The notes under the pieces are model-generated. The model did no database searches. It was not told where the DNA came from and saw only the letters and a program-made list of their open reading frames with translations. Shown piece by piece: positions 10,201 through 19,169 of a stretch of DNA of 64,000 bases; the first letter of the stretch is position 1; every line of letters begins with the position of its first letter. Source of the DNA: Flavobacterium aerium (GTDB lineage Bacteria > Bacteroidota > Bacteroidia > Flavobacteriales > Flavobacteriaceae); the NCBI RefSeq assembly GCF_030766725.1, contig NZ_JARQWR010000005.1, positions 124,001-188,000 on the forward strand. Direction: 5' to 3'. Both the position numbers and the translations under genes were made by a program.

Positions 10201-12316
10201 TTTTATAGTCGAAAATGAAAAGGATGCTATAAAAGATAATGGATTTGCATTTGCTCAATTAGATATGGTGATTGATTTCCTTGAAGTAGATGATGAATTA
10301 TATTTTCAAGTAATCTATAATACTGATATATATGAAGATAAAATGATTGGAAACATGATGTTGCATTTTCAAGAATTACTTACAAGTCTTTTGCAAAGTC
10401 CAGCGGAACAGATTGGTAAAGCAAAATATTTATCAACTGCTGAAATAAAAGAATTAGTAGTTGATTTTAATGCTACAGATGTAGCTTTCCCCAAAGAGAC
10501 TTCATTTTTGGATATATTTCAATCATATGTGCAAAAAACACCAACCAAAATTGCGGTTAAAAATGGCAATATTGAAATTACATATCAAGAATTAGATGAA
10601 CTTACGGATAAGTTTGCATTATACTTACAAGATGAATATGCCTTAAATCAAAGAGACTTTGTCGTCATTAATATTGATAGGACACATTGGTTAATGATTT
10701 CTGTCCTATCAATATTTAAATTAGGATGTGCATATATTCCTGTAGATACTTCTTATCCTGAAGAACGAAAACAATATATTTTAAATGATAGTAAGTGTAA
10801 AAATATTATTGATGGAAATGTGATAACTTCTTTCTTAGAAGCATTGCCGAATATTGCGAAACCATTTAGTTCGATGAAAATAACTGCTGATGATTTAGCC
10901 TATATCATTTATACTTCCGGGTCTACAGGAAACCCAAAAGGAGTAATGATTGAACACAAAGGGATGATGAATCACTTATATGCAATGGAATCTGAATTAG
11001 AGTTAAATTCGGATAGTATTATCATTCAAAATGCACCTTATACCTTCGATATTTCAGTTTGGCAATTACTAAACAGCTTAATCGTGGGTGGGACTACAAG
11101 TATTTACGATCAAGAAACGGTATTCAGTTCAAAAGTGTTTTTAGATAGAATACACGAAGAAAAACCAACAATTCTTCAAACAGTTCCGAGTTACTTGAAA
11201 GTTTTATTAGATATGGATGAAAGTCTTGAGCGAAACTCTTTTGAGGGATTAAACTATCTATTAGTAACTGGAGACACAATAACCAAAGATTTATTAACAC
11301 GTTGGTTTATCAAGTATCCAACAATAAAACTAGTGAATGCATATGGTCCAGCAGAAGCATCAGACGATGTTACGTTACATATTATGGATGCCATTCCTGA
11401 ACGTTTAAATATTTCAGTAGGTAAACCTATTCAAAACATGCAAATGTATGTGCTTGATGAGCAATTAGAATTATGTGGAATAGGAATAGAAGGAGAACTT
11501 TGTGTATCAGGAATTGGATTAGCAAAAGGTTATCTAAACAGAACTGAACTTACTGCTGAAAAATTTGTAGACCACCCATTTAAATCAGGAGAAAAGCTAT
11601 ACAAAACAGGAGATATGGGAATGTGGCTTCCTAATGGAACATTGGAATTTCATGGACGAAGAGACAACCAAGTAAAAATTAATGGATTTAGAATTGAATT
11701 ACAAGAGATTGAACATCATTTCCTAAGTAAAAGTACAATCAAGGAAGCTATAGTTTTAGCAAAAGAAACCAAATTCGGAGGAAAAGAATTAATAGCCTAT
11801 ATCGTTTCAGATGTACAGGAAGAGTTAAACGACTTACGTTATTATATTACAGATAAGATTCCTGATTTTATGTGCCCTAAAAAAATTATTCAATTAGAAA
11901 CATTACCCCTTAATTCTAATGGGAAAATAGATAGGAAAGCATTATTAAATGTAAATGTATTAGAGAGTTCCTTACAAGAATCTACTTACGTAGCTCCTAA
12001 AAACGAGATAGAAACAACAATTACAGAAATCATTGCAGATATATTAGATAAGAAGGTAAGTCAGATTAGTACGATAGAAAATTTTTTCGATTTAGGAATG
12101 AATTCCATATTACTAATCAGAACGTTAACGATTATAAATAAAACACTTGATTTAAAAATTAAACCATCCGCCATGTTTGAATATCCAAATATAGTAGAAC
12201 TAGTATTAAGTCAATGTGCAAGTATAGTAGAAGAGAAGAAGGAAGAAGAATACTTTGAGGAAGAAATTAACGAAAATTTATCTGAAGAAATAGACAACTT
12301 CTTGGATTTAATATAG
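7202..12316 (+). CDS. NRPS, A(unassigned)-T-C-A(Dab-like)-T
   Basis: This 1704-residue NRPS starts directly with an adenylation domain and must use the C domain that ends the preceding protein. A1 (1-540) has TSGSTGMPKA and a pocket of D226-A-R-H-L-A-L-L-V, which I cannot assign; its late motifs read VKINGVR instead of the usual VKIRGxR. Its nearest relative in the window is the first A domain of the 52934 gene. T1 carries S581. The C domain (about 620-1060) has HHIICDA (H770-H771, D775), with Ala in place of the usual Gly. A2 (about 1085-1590) has pocket D1283-I-W-Q-L-T-A-D-D. I associate this with Dab-type codes such as that of pyoverdine synthetase, and it is about 90% identical to A1 of the 31792 protein. 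T2 has an altered motif GMNS (S1635). The acidic tail ending NFLDLI probably docks to the PKS 16 bases downstream. In the 147-base leader, TTG 7069-7071 lies 17 bases before TATGTTTT 7089-7096, a weak Bacteroidota-type promoter match. Confidence 0.92.
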   Translation: MNNKVVHNIFENIAQLKKDATAVQTETLKLSYFGLNKESNKLADLLIKRNIEKEDVVAVFLNDSLAQIIALLGIFKTGAIYLPIDQKYNQNHWHSLYENIQPKTIIIAEDNLKLLYAYDEMFVYVIPEIIVAAINDVGTMSFYYMKHSSSGYERLDVTYRLSHENPEVEIDGEDANYIFFTSGSTGMPKAVLGKQESLSHFINWETREFNISENDRIGQLTSLSFDASLRDIFLALTTGGCICIPSKNTVENIIELKDWLIKMKVTVLHTIPTMLRLLLIENKVNHEDVKQFEDLKYLLLAGEKLYNKDILEWQNRYGNNTCIINLYGTTETTLVKTFFRVKYPLDGNPSDTVSAGKPISDTMVLILNSKNELCRINEEGSIYIRTPYMTKGYYKNEEQTAERFVQNPLIPKKDIIYKTGDFGKYDANRNILILGREDGLVKINGVRVDINNVEKTIVKLEEIKMVKCILDKDAEHNISIVCFFMSNDINENDVREHCLQFLSHYEIPSVFVKLNEFPINSNGKVDTSALAQILIAQPVNEVEKIKPRNETEQLLIDTWKDILNIENIGIDDSFFLLGGNSLKLIKLKMKLHQLFNVSLSINDLFIKNKVEEQAKLILESKTLEFNNIERITLSENGYILSSAQYRLWILCQFDVASRAYNMPVSMEIEIQDITAFETAIYAVIDRHEILRTIFKKDEQGEVKQYIKERKELNFKLTYKDFRNENNKNSTIQSYIANDNDEAFDLECGPLIRMSLLQFSDNYYVFYYNIHHIICDAQSMEILNRDVVAYYESYLNKKLVTIPKLPIQYKDFSAWQLKQLKNDSFNKSKLYWKNKLSGELPILNLPRTKNRPKSFTFKGKRLSTIMNVDDVVLLKRYCLNNDGTLFMGLLAVWNILFYKYTNQQDIIIGSSIADRHHADLKDQIGFYINTLLLRNEIDGAMSFNDFFTAVKTNVIQSFDHQQFPFDELLKDLSVVRDTSRNALFDIMLTLQTIDGEKRDQTFIVENEKDAIKDNGFAFAQLDMVIDFLEVDDELYFQVIYNTDIYEDKMIGNMMLHFQELLTSLLQSPAEQIGKAKYLSTAEIKELVVDFNATDVAFPKETSFLDIFQSYVQKTPTKIAVKNGNIEITYQELDELTDKFALYLQDEYALNQRDFVVINIDRTHWLMISVLSIFKLGCAYIPVDTSYPEERKQYILNDSKCKNIIDGNVITSFLEALPNIAKPFSSMKITADDLAYIIYTSGSTGNPKGVMIEHKGMMNHLYAMESELELNSDSIIIQNAPYTFDISVWQLLNSLIVGGTTSIYDQETVFSSKVFLDRIHEEKPTILQTVPSYLKVLLDMDESLERNSFEGLNYLLVTGDTITKDLLTRWFIKYPTIKLVNAYGPAEASDDVTLHIMDAIPERLNISVGKPIQNMQMYVLDEQLELCGIGIEGELCVSGIGLAKGYLNRTELTAEKFVDHPFKSGEKLYKTGDMGMWLPNGTLEFHGRRDNQVKINGFRIELQEIEHHFLSKSTIKEAIVLAKETKFGGKELIAYIVSDVQEELNDLRYYITDKIPDFMCPKKIIQLETLPLNSNGKIDRKALLNVNVLESSLQESTYVAPKNEIETTITEIIADILDKKVSQISTIENFFDLGMNSILLIRTLTIINKTLDLKIKPSAMFEYPNIVELVLSQCASIVEEKKEEEYFEEEINENLSEEIDNFLDLI
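10461..11701 (+). repeat. Diverged direct repeat: Dab-type A domain, copy 1
   Basis: This stretch aligns without gaps to 33341-34581 (offset 22880). It begins at an identical 20-base block encoding the DFNAT linker and stops just after the KINGFRIEL motif. Comparison by eye gives about 42 differences in about 415 residues, or about 90% protein identity, while the flanking C domain and the following carrier region are clearly less similar. The limits fit duplication or gene conversion of a C-A linker plus A-domain unit. Confidence 0.8.
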
Positions 12317-12332
12317 TACAAAAAATAAGTAA

Positions 12333-15300
12333 ATGAAAAAAGATATAGCAATCATAGGTATTTCATGTAAATATCCAAAAGTCTCAACGCCAGATGAGTT
12401 TTGGGAGAATTTAAAGAACGGAAATAGTTTCTTAGATTTTTATACAGATCAAGAGTTGTTAGATGTAGGGATTAGTAAAAACATCCTTAAAATACCGAAT
12501 TATGTAAAACTTAAATCTCATATTGAAGGATCTGATACATTTGATTACCCGTTTTTTGGATATACAAAACCTGAAGCAAATATTATGGATCCTCAAATAC
12601 GAGCACTTCATGAACTGGTATGGATGGCACTTGAAGATGCAGGTTGTAATGTTGCGACATACAAGGAGAAAATAGGATTATTTTTAGCTGTAAGCGATAA
12701 TGTAAAATGGATAGCACATAGTCTCTTAAAAAGAAATGAAGATGTAAATCCATTCTTCATGTCTCACATCATCAATAAAAATTATGCGAGTACATTAATA
12801 TCATACAATTTAAATTTAAGAGGTCCTAGTTATGTTGTCGATTCTGCCTGTTCAGGGTCGCTAACTAGTGTTCATCTAGCTTGTAGAAGTTTACTATTAC
12901 AAGAATGTTCTATAGCTATGGCTGGTGGCTTACGTTATATAACAGATACCAATACGGCTTACTTTTATGAAGAAGGTATGATAAGCTCTAAAGATGGTCT
13001 TTGTAGAGCCTTTGATGCAGATTCTTCCGGTACAATTTCTGGACAAGGAGGCGCAATAGTTGTCTTAAAAAAATTAGAAGAAGCATTGAAAGATAATGAC
13101 CCTATTTATGCGGTGATCAAAGCATCGGCAACCAATAACGATGGAAAACGTAAAGTAGGATATACAGCACCAAGTGTAAAAGGACAGTATGAGTGTATAA
13201 AGCAAACTCACCGATTTGCAAACATTCCTTATGATACGATCTCCTACATAGAAGCGCATGGAACAGCAACTAAATTGGGTGATCCTATAGAAATTGAAGC
13301 ACTTAACAAAGCTTTTGAAAACGATGCATCACATTCTTGTGCTATTGGTTCTGTAAAGACAAATATTGGACATTTAGATTATGCATCAGGAATTTCTGGA
13401 TTGGTAAAAACAGCATTAGCAATAAATAATAAAATGATTCCGGCGTCATTGCATTTCAATGCACCAAATCCTGCAATAGATTTTGAAAAAGGACCATTTT
13501 ATGTAAATGCAACATTAAAATCTTGGGAATCAAAGAATGGAATTCCATTAAGAGCTGGGGTTTCTAGTTTTGGAATTGGTGGAACAAATGCACATGTGCT
13601 TATGGAAGAAGCACCAAAAATAATAAGAGGAAGTGTCTCTAGACCCTATCAACTATTGCCGTTTTCTGCAAAAACACAAACAGCAACACAAAATTATAGT
13701 AACCAGTTATCTGAATATATTTATAAATCATTTACGAATTTAAATGATCTAGCTTACACATTAAAATTAGGCAGACAAGAATTCAACTATAGAAACTTTT
13801 TGGTGTATAAAAATGCAGTTGATCATTCAAGTGAAGGAAGCAACGAAAATTATAATAAAGTTACTAAAGCGAGTATAAAAGATGTAGCATTTGTTTTTCC
13901 AGGACAAGGAAGTCAATATTTCAAAATGGGAAAAGACTTGTACGCTCATGAAGCAGTATTTAAAAAGATAATTGATGAAGGAGCTGAAATTTTATTTGAT
14001 AAAACAGGACATGATTTTTTAGAAATTTTAGGATATAATTTAAAAAATGATACAGATGAAAGTCTAATTAATGAAACTTATTATACGCAACCTGCATTAT
14101 TTTTAATAGAATATGCGCTTGGTATGCTTTTAATAGAATGGGGAATTGAACCCAAATATATGATAGGACATAGTCTTGGGGAATATGTGGCAGCCTGTAT
14201 TGCTGAGGTATTTACATTTAAAGATGGATTAGACTTAATTATTGAAAGGGCGAGCTTGATGCAGAAAGTTGAAAAAGGATCAATGTTAAGCATCGGAATT
14301 TCAAATGATGAAATAAAAAATATACTACCTAATGATTTAGCTATTGCTGCTGTAAATACTGCTGATACCTGTGTAGTTTCTGGAAATAGTGAAAGTATTC
14401 AGTATTTTAGTGAAATTCTTGAAGCAAAAGAAATTCCATTTTCTAAATTGAAAACATCACATGCATTTCATTCAAACATGATGGATGTTATATTAGAAGA
14501 TTATGCAGAAGTTGTAAACAAGATACAACTATCACATCCTAAATACCCTTTTATTTCAAATTTAACTGGAAAAGAAATAACAAAATCGCAAGCTATTTCT
14601 TCTGAATACTGGGTAAAACATTTAAGAGAAACTGTTAGATTTAATGATGGAATAAATGAGCTATTAAACAATACAAATTTTGCTTTTATAGAAGTTGGCC
14701 CAGGTAGATCACTATCAACTATCATTTTACAAAGTAAAAAATACTCTAATACACATAACTCTATTAACCTGTTAAGGCATCCAAAAGAGGTTTATAATGA
14801 TAACTATACACTTACAAACGCTTTAGGTAAAATATGGGCAAATGGAATATCAATTAATTGGAATGCATACTACAAAGATGAAATACGATATAAAGTTAAT
14901 GCTCCAACATACAACTTTGATAAATACGCTTTAGATTTTAAAATTGATCCTTTCCAGAAAATTATAGAAAGTGGAATACTTCAAACAGAGATCAAACCTT
15001 TTGATACTTGGTTCTATATTCCTAGTTGGAAAAAGGCAGTTACGTTGAATAATACTTCAACTGAAACTTTATCAAAAACGTACTTATTATTTTCTGAGGA
15101 TGAAAAATTGACAAAAGCGATTAGTGATAAACTTACTGCAGAAAATAATACAATTATAACAGTTAAAAAAGGAGCATACTTCAATCAAATATCAAATAAT
15201 AGATATGAATTAAACCCAATTGAAGAAGAAGATTTCAAAAATTTATTTGCAGCTCTAGAAAAAGAAAAAACGGTTTTAGATCATATAATTTTCAATTGGA

Positions 15301-16781
15301 ATTTCAATGGGGATGATCAAAAAGAAATAGAGAAAATCTTTATGACATTGCTTTATCTCAGTCAAAATATAATCAATCACAACTCAAATGAGAGAAAGAA
15401 AATTACAATAATATCTGACTTCAACAGAACTGTATTTGGAAATGAAAAAATCAATTTAGGATATAGTACAGCTCAATTTATCGTTGACATTTGCGCACAA
15501 GAGAATCCTATCATTTTTACTAGTACTATAGATATTACTAATGAAAATGATATAACGAATACAAAACTGATAGATGAAATTTGTATTGATTTAGAATACA
15601 ATGAAACAGAAAGAAGCATTGCATACCGAAACAATGTTAAATGGGTAGAATACTATGAAGAAATAGAACTACCAACAACACCAAATAAAACGTATTTAAA
15701 ACCGAACAAAACATATCTTGTAACAGGTGGTTTAGGGAAAGTAGGGCAGGTATTAACAACACATTTAGGAGAAGAATATAATGCTAAAATAATTCTGTTA
15801 GGAAGAAGCATTATTCCTTCTGAAGCGCAATGGGAAGAATATTTACAGCAAGAAGACCTAGATGAAAAAGTAGTAACAAGTATTACAAAATTGCAGGCAT
15901 TAAAAGCAACAAACAAAAACGTATTCTATTACACTGCTGATGTTTCTAATTATGAATCTTTATCTGAAGCAATTCAAAAAATTGAAACAGAACATGGAAT
16001 CATTTCTGGTGTAGTACATGCTGCGGGAAATGTTTTGAGCCATACATTTAAACCCGTAGAAAATGTAAACGCTTCGATAGTACATCAGCAATTCAATCCA
16101 AAAATTAACGGTACATTAAATATATATTCAATTTTCAAAGAACGCCCACTTGACTTTGTATGGATAACATCGAGTTTAGCATCAATTCTGGGAGGGTTAG
16201 GATATGGGCCTTATGCTGTAGCAAATAAATTCATCGATAATTTTATTAGAAATAAATCGGAAGAACTAAAAAACTGGTTTAGTGTCAATTTAGATGGTAT
16301 TTCAGAGAATAGAATTAACAACGAAAAATTAATACAAGTATTCGAAAGATCATTCTATATAAACGAACTTCCGCAATTAGTAATTTCAGCGAGAGATCCA
16401 AATACTGTTTTAAAGAAACAATTCAATAAAATTCAGGCCATTGAGGAAGAAAAAGCAGAGCCAGTTTCTGATCGCCCTACAATTACGATGGATTTTTTAG
16501 AACCAAAAACCTCGTTAGAAAAAGAAATAACTGAATTGTGGCAGTCATTTCTTGGGATCAAAGAAATTGGGATTAAAGATCATTTCTTTGAACTGGGAGG
16601 CGATTCCTTAAAAGCAATGACTCTATTAAAAAGACTTCATAAAATATATGATATTGAAATAAGTATCGAAGATTTCTTTAAAAATCCTTGCGTAGAAGCC
16701 GTAGCAAAAGAAATAGAAGTTTCTCTGAAAATAATAAGTCTTCAAAAAATACAAAAAACAACCAATGCCATAATCATTTAG
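12333..16781 (+). CDS. Type I PKS module KS-AT-KR-ACP
   Basis: This 1482-residue single-module PKS should extend the chain from the previous carrier domain by one malonate unit and reduce it to a beta-hydroxy acyl chain. The ketosynthase (3-430) has active-site C173 in SACSGS, a variant of the usual TACSSS, plus the HGTATKLGDP and NIGHLDYA histidine motifs. The acyltransferase (515-800) has GHSLGEY with S614 and the HAFH motif near residue 710, which points to malonyl-CoA. The ketoreductase (1125-1310) has TGGLGKVG and SSLAS...YAVAN (Tyr near 1294) and looks active. The ACP serine is S1425. No DH, ER or methyltransferase is visible. If the preceding module loads Dab, the product would be a statine-like gamma-amino-beta-hydroxy unit. 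It starts 16 bases after the previous stop. Its GC content is near that of the neighbouring NRPS genes, unlike the other PKS module in the window. Confidence 0.94.
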   Translation: MKKDIAIIGISCKYPKVSTPDEFWENLKNGNSFLDFYTDQELLDVGISKNILKIPNYVKLKSHIEGSDTFDYPFFGYTKPEANIMDPQIRALHELVWMALEDAGCNVATYKEKIGLFLAVSDNVKWIAHSLLKRNEDVNPFFMSHIINKNYASTLISYNLNLRGPSYVVDSACSGSLTSVHLACRSLLLQECSIAMAGGLRYITDTNTAYFYEEGMISSKDGLCRAFDADSSGTISGQGGAIVVLKKLEEALKDNDPIYAVIKASATNNDGKRKVGYTAPSVKGQYECIKQTHRFANIPYDTISYIEAHGTATKLGDPIEIEALNKAFENDASHSCAIGSVKTNIGHLDYASGISGLVKTALAINNKMIPASLHFNAPNPAIDFEKGPFYVNATLKSWESKNGIPLRAGVSSFGIGGTNAHVLMEEAPKIIRGSVSRPYQLLPFSAKTQTATQNYSNQLSEYIYKSFTNLNDLAYTLKLGRQEFNYRNFLVYKNAVDHSSEGSNENYNKVTKASIKDVAFVFPGQGSQYFKMGKDLYAHEAVFKKIIDEGAEILFDKTGHDFLEILGYNLKNDTDESLINETYYTQPALFLIEYALGMLLIEWGIEPKYMIGHSLGEYVAACIAEVFTFKDGLDLIIERASLMQKVEKGSMLSIGISNDEIKNILPNDLAIAAVNTADTCVVSGNSESIQYFSEILEAKEIPFSKLKTSHAFHSNMMDVILEDYAEVVNKIQLSHPKYPFISNLTGKEITKSQAISSEYWVKHLRETVRFNDGINELLNNTNFAFIEVGPGRSLSTIILQSKKYSNTHNSINLLRHPKEVYNDNYTLTNALGKIWANGISINWNAYYKDEIRYKVNAPTYNFDKYALDFKIDPFQKIIESGILQTEIKPFDTWFYIPSWKKAVTLNNTSTETLSKTYLLFSEDEKLTKAISDKLTAENNTIITVKKGAYFNQISNNRYELNPIEEEDFKNLFAALEKEKTVLDHIIFNWNFNGDDQKEIEKIFMTLLYLSQNIINHNSNERKKITIISDFNRTVFGNEKINLGYSTAQFIVDICAQENPIIFTSTIDITNENDITNTKLIDEICIDLEYNETERSIAYRNNVKWVEYYEEIELPTTPNKTYLKPNKTYLVTGGLGKVGQVLTTHLGEEYNAKIILLGRSIIPSEAQWEEYLQQEDLDEKVVTSITKLQALKATNKNVFYYTADVSNYESLSEAIQKIETEHGIISGVVHAAGNVLSHTFKPVENVNASIVHQQFNPKINGTLNIYSIFKERPLDFVWITSSLASILGGLGYGPYAVANKFIDNFIRNKSEELKNWFSVNLDGISENRINNEKLIQVFERSFYINELPQLVISARDPNTVLKKQFNKIQAIEEEKAEPVSDRPTITMDFLEPKTSLEKEITELWQSFLGIKEIGIKDHFFELGGDSLKAMTLLKRLHKIYDIEISIEDFFKNPCVEAVAKEIEVSLKIISLQKIQKTTNAIII

Positions 16782-16999
16782 GAAGTTTAATAACTCAAAC
16801 AATAGTTAGAATAAGTACTAGAAATAACAGCAATATAATATTTCAATAATATCATTGCCTAGAATCATACTGTCTAAAAAATAAATAAAAAATACAATCA
16901 ATTTAAATTAATACTAATCATAGTTTCTTGAAAAGTATGAGAATATAGTATATGTAAATGTCTCCTTATTATTAAAATAAACTTAAAAACTTAAAAAAA

Positions 17000-18274
17000 A
17001 TGAACGCAGAAAAGATCAACAAAACAAATGAATCGAATGTAAGTGGTTATTCAAAATCATTTCCAACTACTTTCAAATATGCTAAAAATGATATTCTAAT
17101 AGATGACCAAGACGTAGAGTATTTAGATTTTTTTAGTGGCGCAGGAGCTTTAAACTATGGCCATAATAATGATATTTTAAAACAAGAAATTATTGACTTT
17201 ATACAATCCGATTCTCCAATACATTGTTTGGATATGGATACTGTAATGAAATTAAAATTTTTAAATAAATTTAATGAAGTCATTTTAGAGCCAAGAAATC
17301 TTAATTATAAAATACAATTTCCTAGTCCTTCAGGAACAAATGCGGTGGAAGCTGCTATAAAATTGGCAAGGAAAGTAACCAAACGAAAAAAAATTCTCTC
17401 ATTTACAAATTCATTTCATGGAATGACTGCTACTTCTTTAGCACTTTCAGGAAGTCAAGAAGCAAAACATAGCGATATACCTTCACAAGATATTCTCTTT
17501 TTTCCTTTCGATGGATTTTTAGGAACTGACATTGATACAATGGAGTATATTTCAAAAATGGTAGTGACAAAGGGCTCAGGTAATGACCTTCCAGCAGCAA
17601 TTATTTTAGAAACTATTCAAGCTGAAGGGGGAATTAAAATTGCTAGTGTTGAATGGTTAAAAAAAATACAACACTTTGCTAATGAAAATGGAATCTTATT
17701 AATAGTCGATGATATTCAAGTAGGATGTGGAAGGACAGGTAATTTTTTCAGTTTTGAAAGAGCCGGTATAACACCAGATATTGTTTTATTATCAAAATCG
17801 ATTAGTGGATTTGGACTTCCATTGTCATTAATTTTAATGAAACCAGAATTAGACATATGGAAACCTGGAGAACATAACGGGACATTCAGAGCAAATAATT
17901 TAGCTTTATGTGGAGCAACGAAAGCTTTGGATTATTGGACAAATCCGACTTTTTCTAATATGATTAAAAATAAAGCTAAAATAATAGAAACAAAATTGCT
18001 TACTATTCTTAAAAATGCAGAAGCTGTTGTAGCCGTAAGAGGACTTGGAATGATTTGGGGAATAGAATTCGAATCAGGAGAACAAGCATCTAAAGTCTCC
18101 AGAACATTATTTGAACAAGGTATGATCATTGAAACTTGTGGAAATACTGGACAAGTAGTAAAATTACTTTCAGCACTTACTATTACAGAAGAAAACTTGG
18201 AGAAAGGACTTGATAAATTAGAGCAAGTAATTTATACATTAAAAGAAAAAAACTTTCAAAGTAGTTATAATTAA
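17000..18274 (+). CDS. Diaminobutyrate-2-oxoglutarate aminotransferase (EctB/PvdH family)
   Basis: This 424-residue class III PLP-dependent aminotransferase is predicted to convert aspartate-4-semialdehyde and glutamate into L-2,4-diaminobutyrate and 2-oxoglutarate in the cytoplasm. The features I recognise are the N-terminal FSGAGALNYGHN, GTNAVEAAIKLAR, the SFHGMTATSLALSG stretch, the IVDDIQVGCGRTG aspartate region and the PLP lysine K266 in LLSKSISG. The length fits EctB/PvdH enzymes (about 420-460). Family assignment is by recognition, not by search. It opens the tailoring block after a 218-base spacer, in which I see no convincing promoter. Its presence supports the reading that two A domains in this cluster (in the 7202 and 31792 proteins) load Dab. 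Other omega-aminotransferase substrates are possible but less likely. Confidence 0.85.
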   Translation: MNAEKINKTNESNVSGYSKSFPTTFKYAKNDILIDDQDVEYLDFFSGAGALNYGHNNDILKQEIIDFIQSDSPIHCLDMDTVMKLKFLNKFNEVILEPRNLNYKIQFPSPSGTNAVEAAIKLARKVTKRKKILSFTNSFHGMTATSLALSGSQEAKHSDIPSQDILFFPFDGFLGTDIDTMEYISKMVVTKGSGNDLPAAIILETIQAEGGIKIASVEWLKKIQHFANENGILLIVDDIQVGCGRTGNFFSFERAGITPDIVLLSKSISGFGLPLSLILMKPELDIWKPGEHNGTFRANNLALCGATKALDYWTNPTFSNMIKNKAKIIETKLLTILKNAEAVVAVRGLGMIWGIEFESGEQASKVSRTLFEQGMIIETCGNTGQVVKLLSALTITEENLEKGLDKLEQVIYTLKEKNFQSSYN

Positions 18275-18312
18275 TAAGTCACTCATTTAAAATCAATCAT
18301 AATCTTTATACA

Positions 18313-19041
18313 ATGCCAACTAAAACTTTAGGAATTATTTCTGGGATGGGTACAAGAGCAGGATTGCTTTTTGTGAATAAGCTTATAGAGCGTATAAATG
18401 CACCTAGTGACCAAGATTTTCCGGAATTTATTTTACATAACAATAGTAAAATTCCTGATAGAACTTTAGCTATTGTTTATGATGAAGAATGTCCTCTTAT
18501 AGAGTTGAAAAGATCTATAAATAAGTTACAAGATTGCGATGTTGACTTTATTGTTTCTACGTGTGTAACGTCCTATTTTTTTATTAATCAACTTGAAAAC
18601 TCCGTTAAAGAAAATATTATAAATCCAATAGAACTGGTGTTTGCTGCGATAAAAGAAAAACATAGTAACTATAAGAAAATAGGACTTTTAGCAACAACAG
18701 GAACTATAAAATCGAAACTTTTTCATGAAATTTTCGCAAAATCATCTTTTGAGTTAATTACCCTAGATGACTTTGAACAAGAAGAAAAGTTTATGAAATC
18801 TGTTTATGGAAAAGAAGGATTCAAATCTTCAATAATTTCGAATGAATCCTATGCCCTTTTTGAAGATGCTATTGACGCTTTTAAAATGAAAGGAGTTGAT
18901 TTAATAATAGGAGGATGTACAGAAGCTCAAATAGGATACGATTATATAACAACAGATATTCCATATATAGATGTTATAGATGTACTTATAGATGAGGTGA
19001 TTTATAAAATGAATCTGACAGCTTTGAATCACATATCATAA
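18313..19041 (+). CDS. Aspartate/glutamate racemase family protein
   Basis: This 242-residue cytoplasmic protein is of the Asp/Glu racemase superfamily, a cofactor-independent two-cysteine fold. It starts with the typical LGIISGMGTRAG stretch of aspartate racemases. Both catalytic cysteine regions are present: C84 in STCVTSY, where relatives often have CNTAH, and C202 in GGCTEAQ. The Cys-Val-Thr-Ser form of the first site differs from the common Cys-Asn-Thr, so the substrate may not be aspartate. The likely role is to supply a D-amino acid to the synthetases; only one epimerase domain is visible in the window. It lies 38 bases after the aminotransferase gene, probably in the same transcript. 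The family call is good; the substrate is inferred from context only. Confidence 0.82.
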   Translation: MPTKTLGIISGMGTRAGLLFVNKLIERINAPSDQDFPEFILHNNSKIPDRTLAIVYDEECPLIELKRSINKLQDCDVDFIVSTCVTSYFFINQLENSVKENIINPIELVFAAIKEKHSNYKKIGLLATTGTIKSKLFHEIFAKSSFELITLDDFEQEEKFMKSVYGKEGFKSSIISNESYALFEDAIDAFKMKGVDLIIGGCTEAQIGYDYITTDIPYIDVIDVLIDEVIYKMNLTALNHIS

Positions 19042-19113
19042 AGAGTATAAATGAAGAGTTTTATCAGAATTATTAAGCATAACAATAAACAATCAGAGTA
19101 ATGTTTTTTTAAC

Positions 19114-19149
19114 ATGTAATTATTCCTAATTACATCAAATTCCTAATTA
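19114..19149. promoter_or_regulatory. Inverted and direct repeat upstream of the DUF2807-like gene
   Basis: ATGTAATT (19114-19121) is the exact reverse complement of AATTACAT (19128-19135), with a 6-base spacer. In addition, ATTCCTAATTA occurs twice (19122-19132 and 19139-19149), 17 bases apart start to start. It lies within the 128-base spacer, 20 bases before the next start codon. It could be an operator or a leader hairpin. The AT-rich context makes chance repeats plausible. Confidence 0.3.
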
Positions 19150-19169
19150 TTCATTAAATATAAACACTT

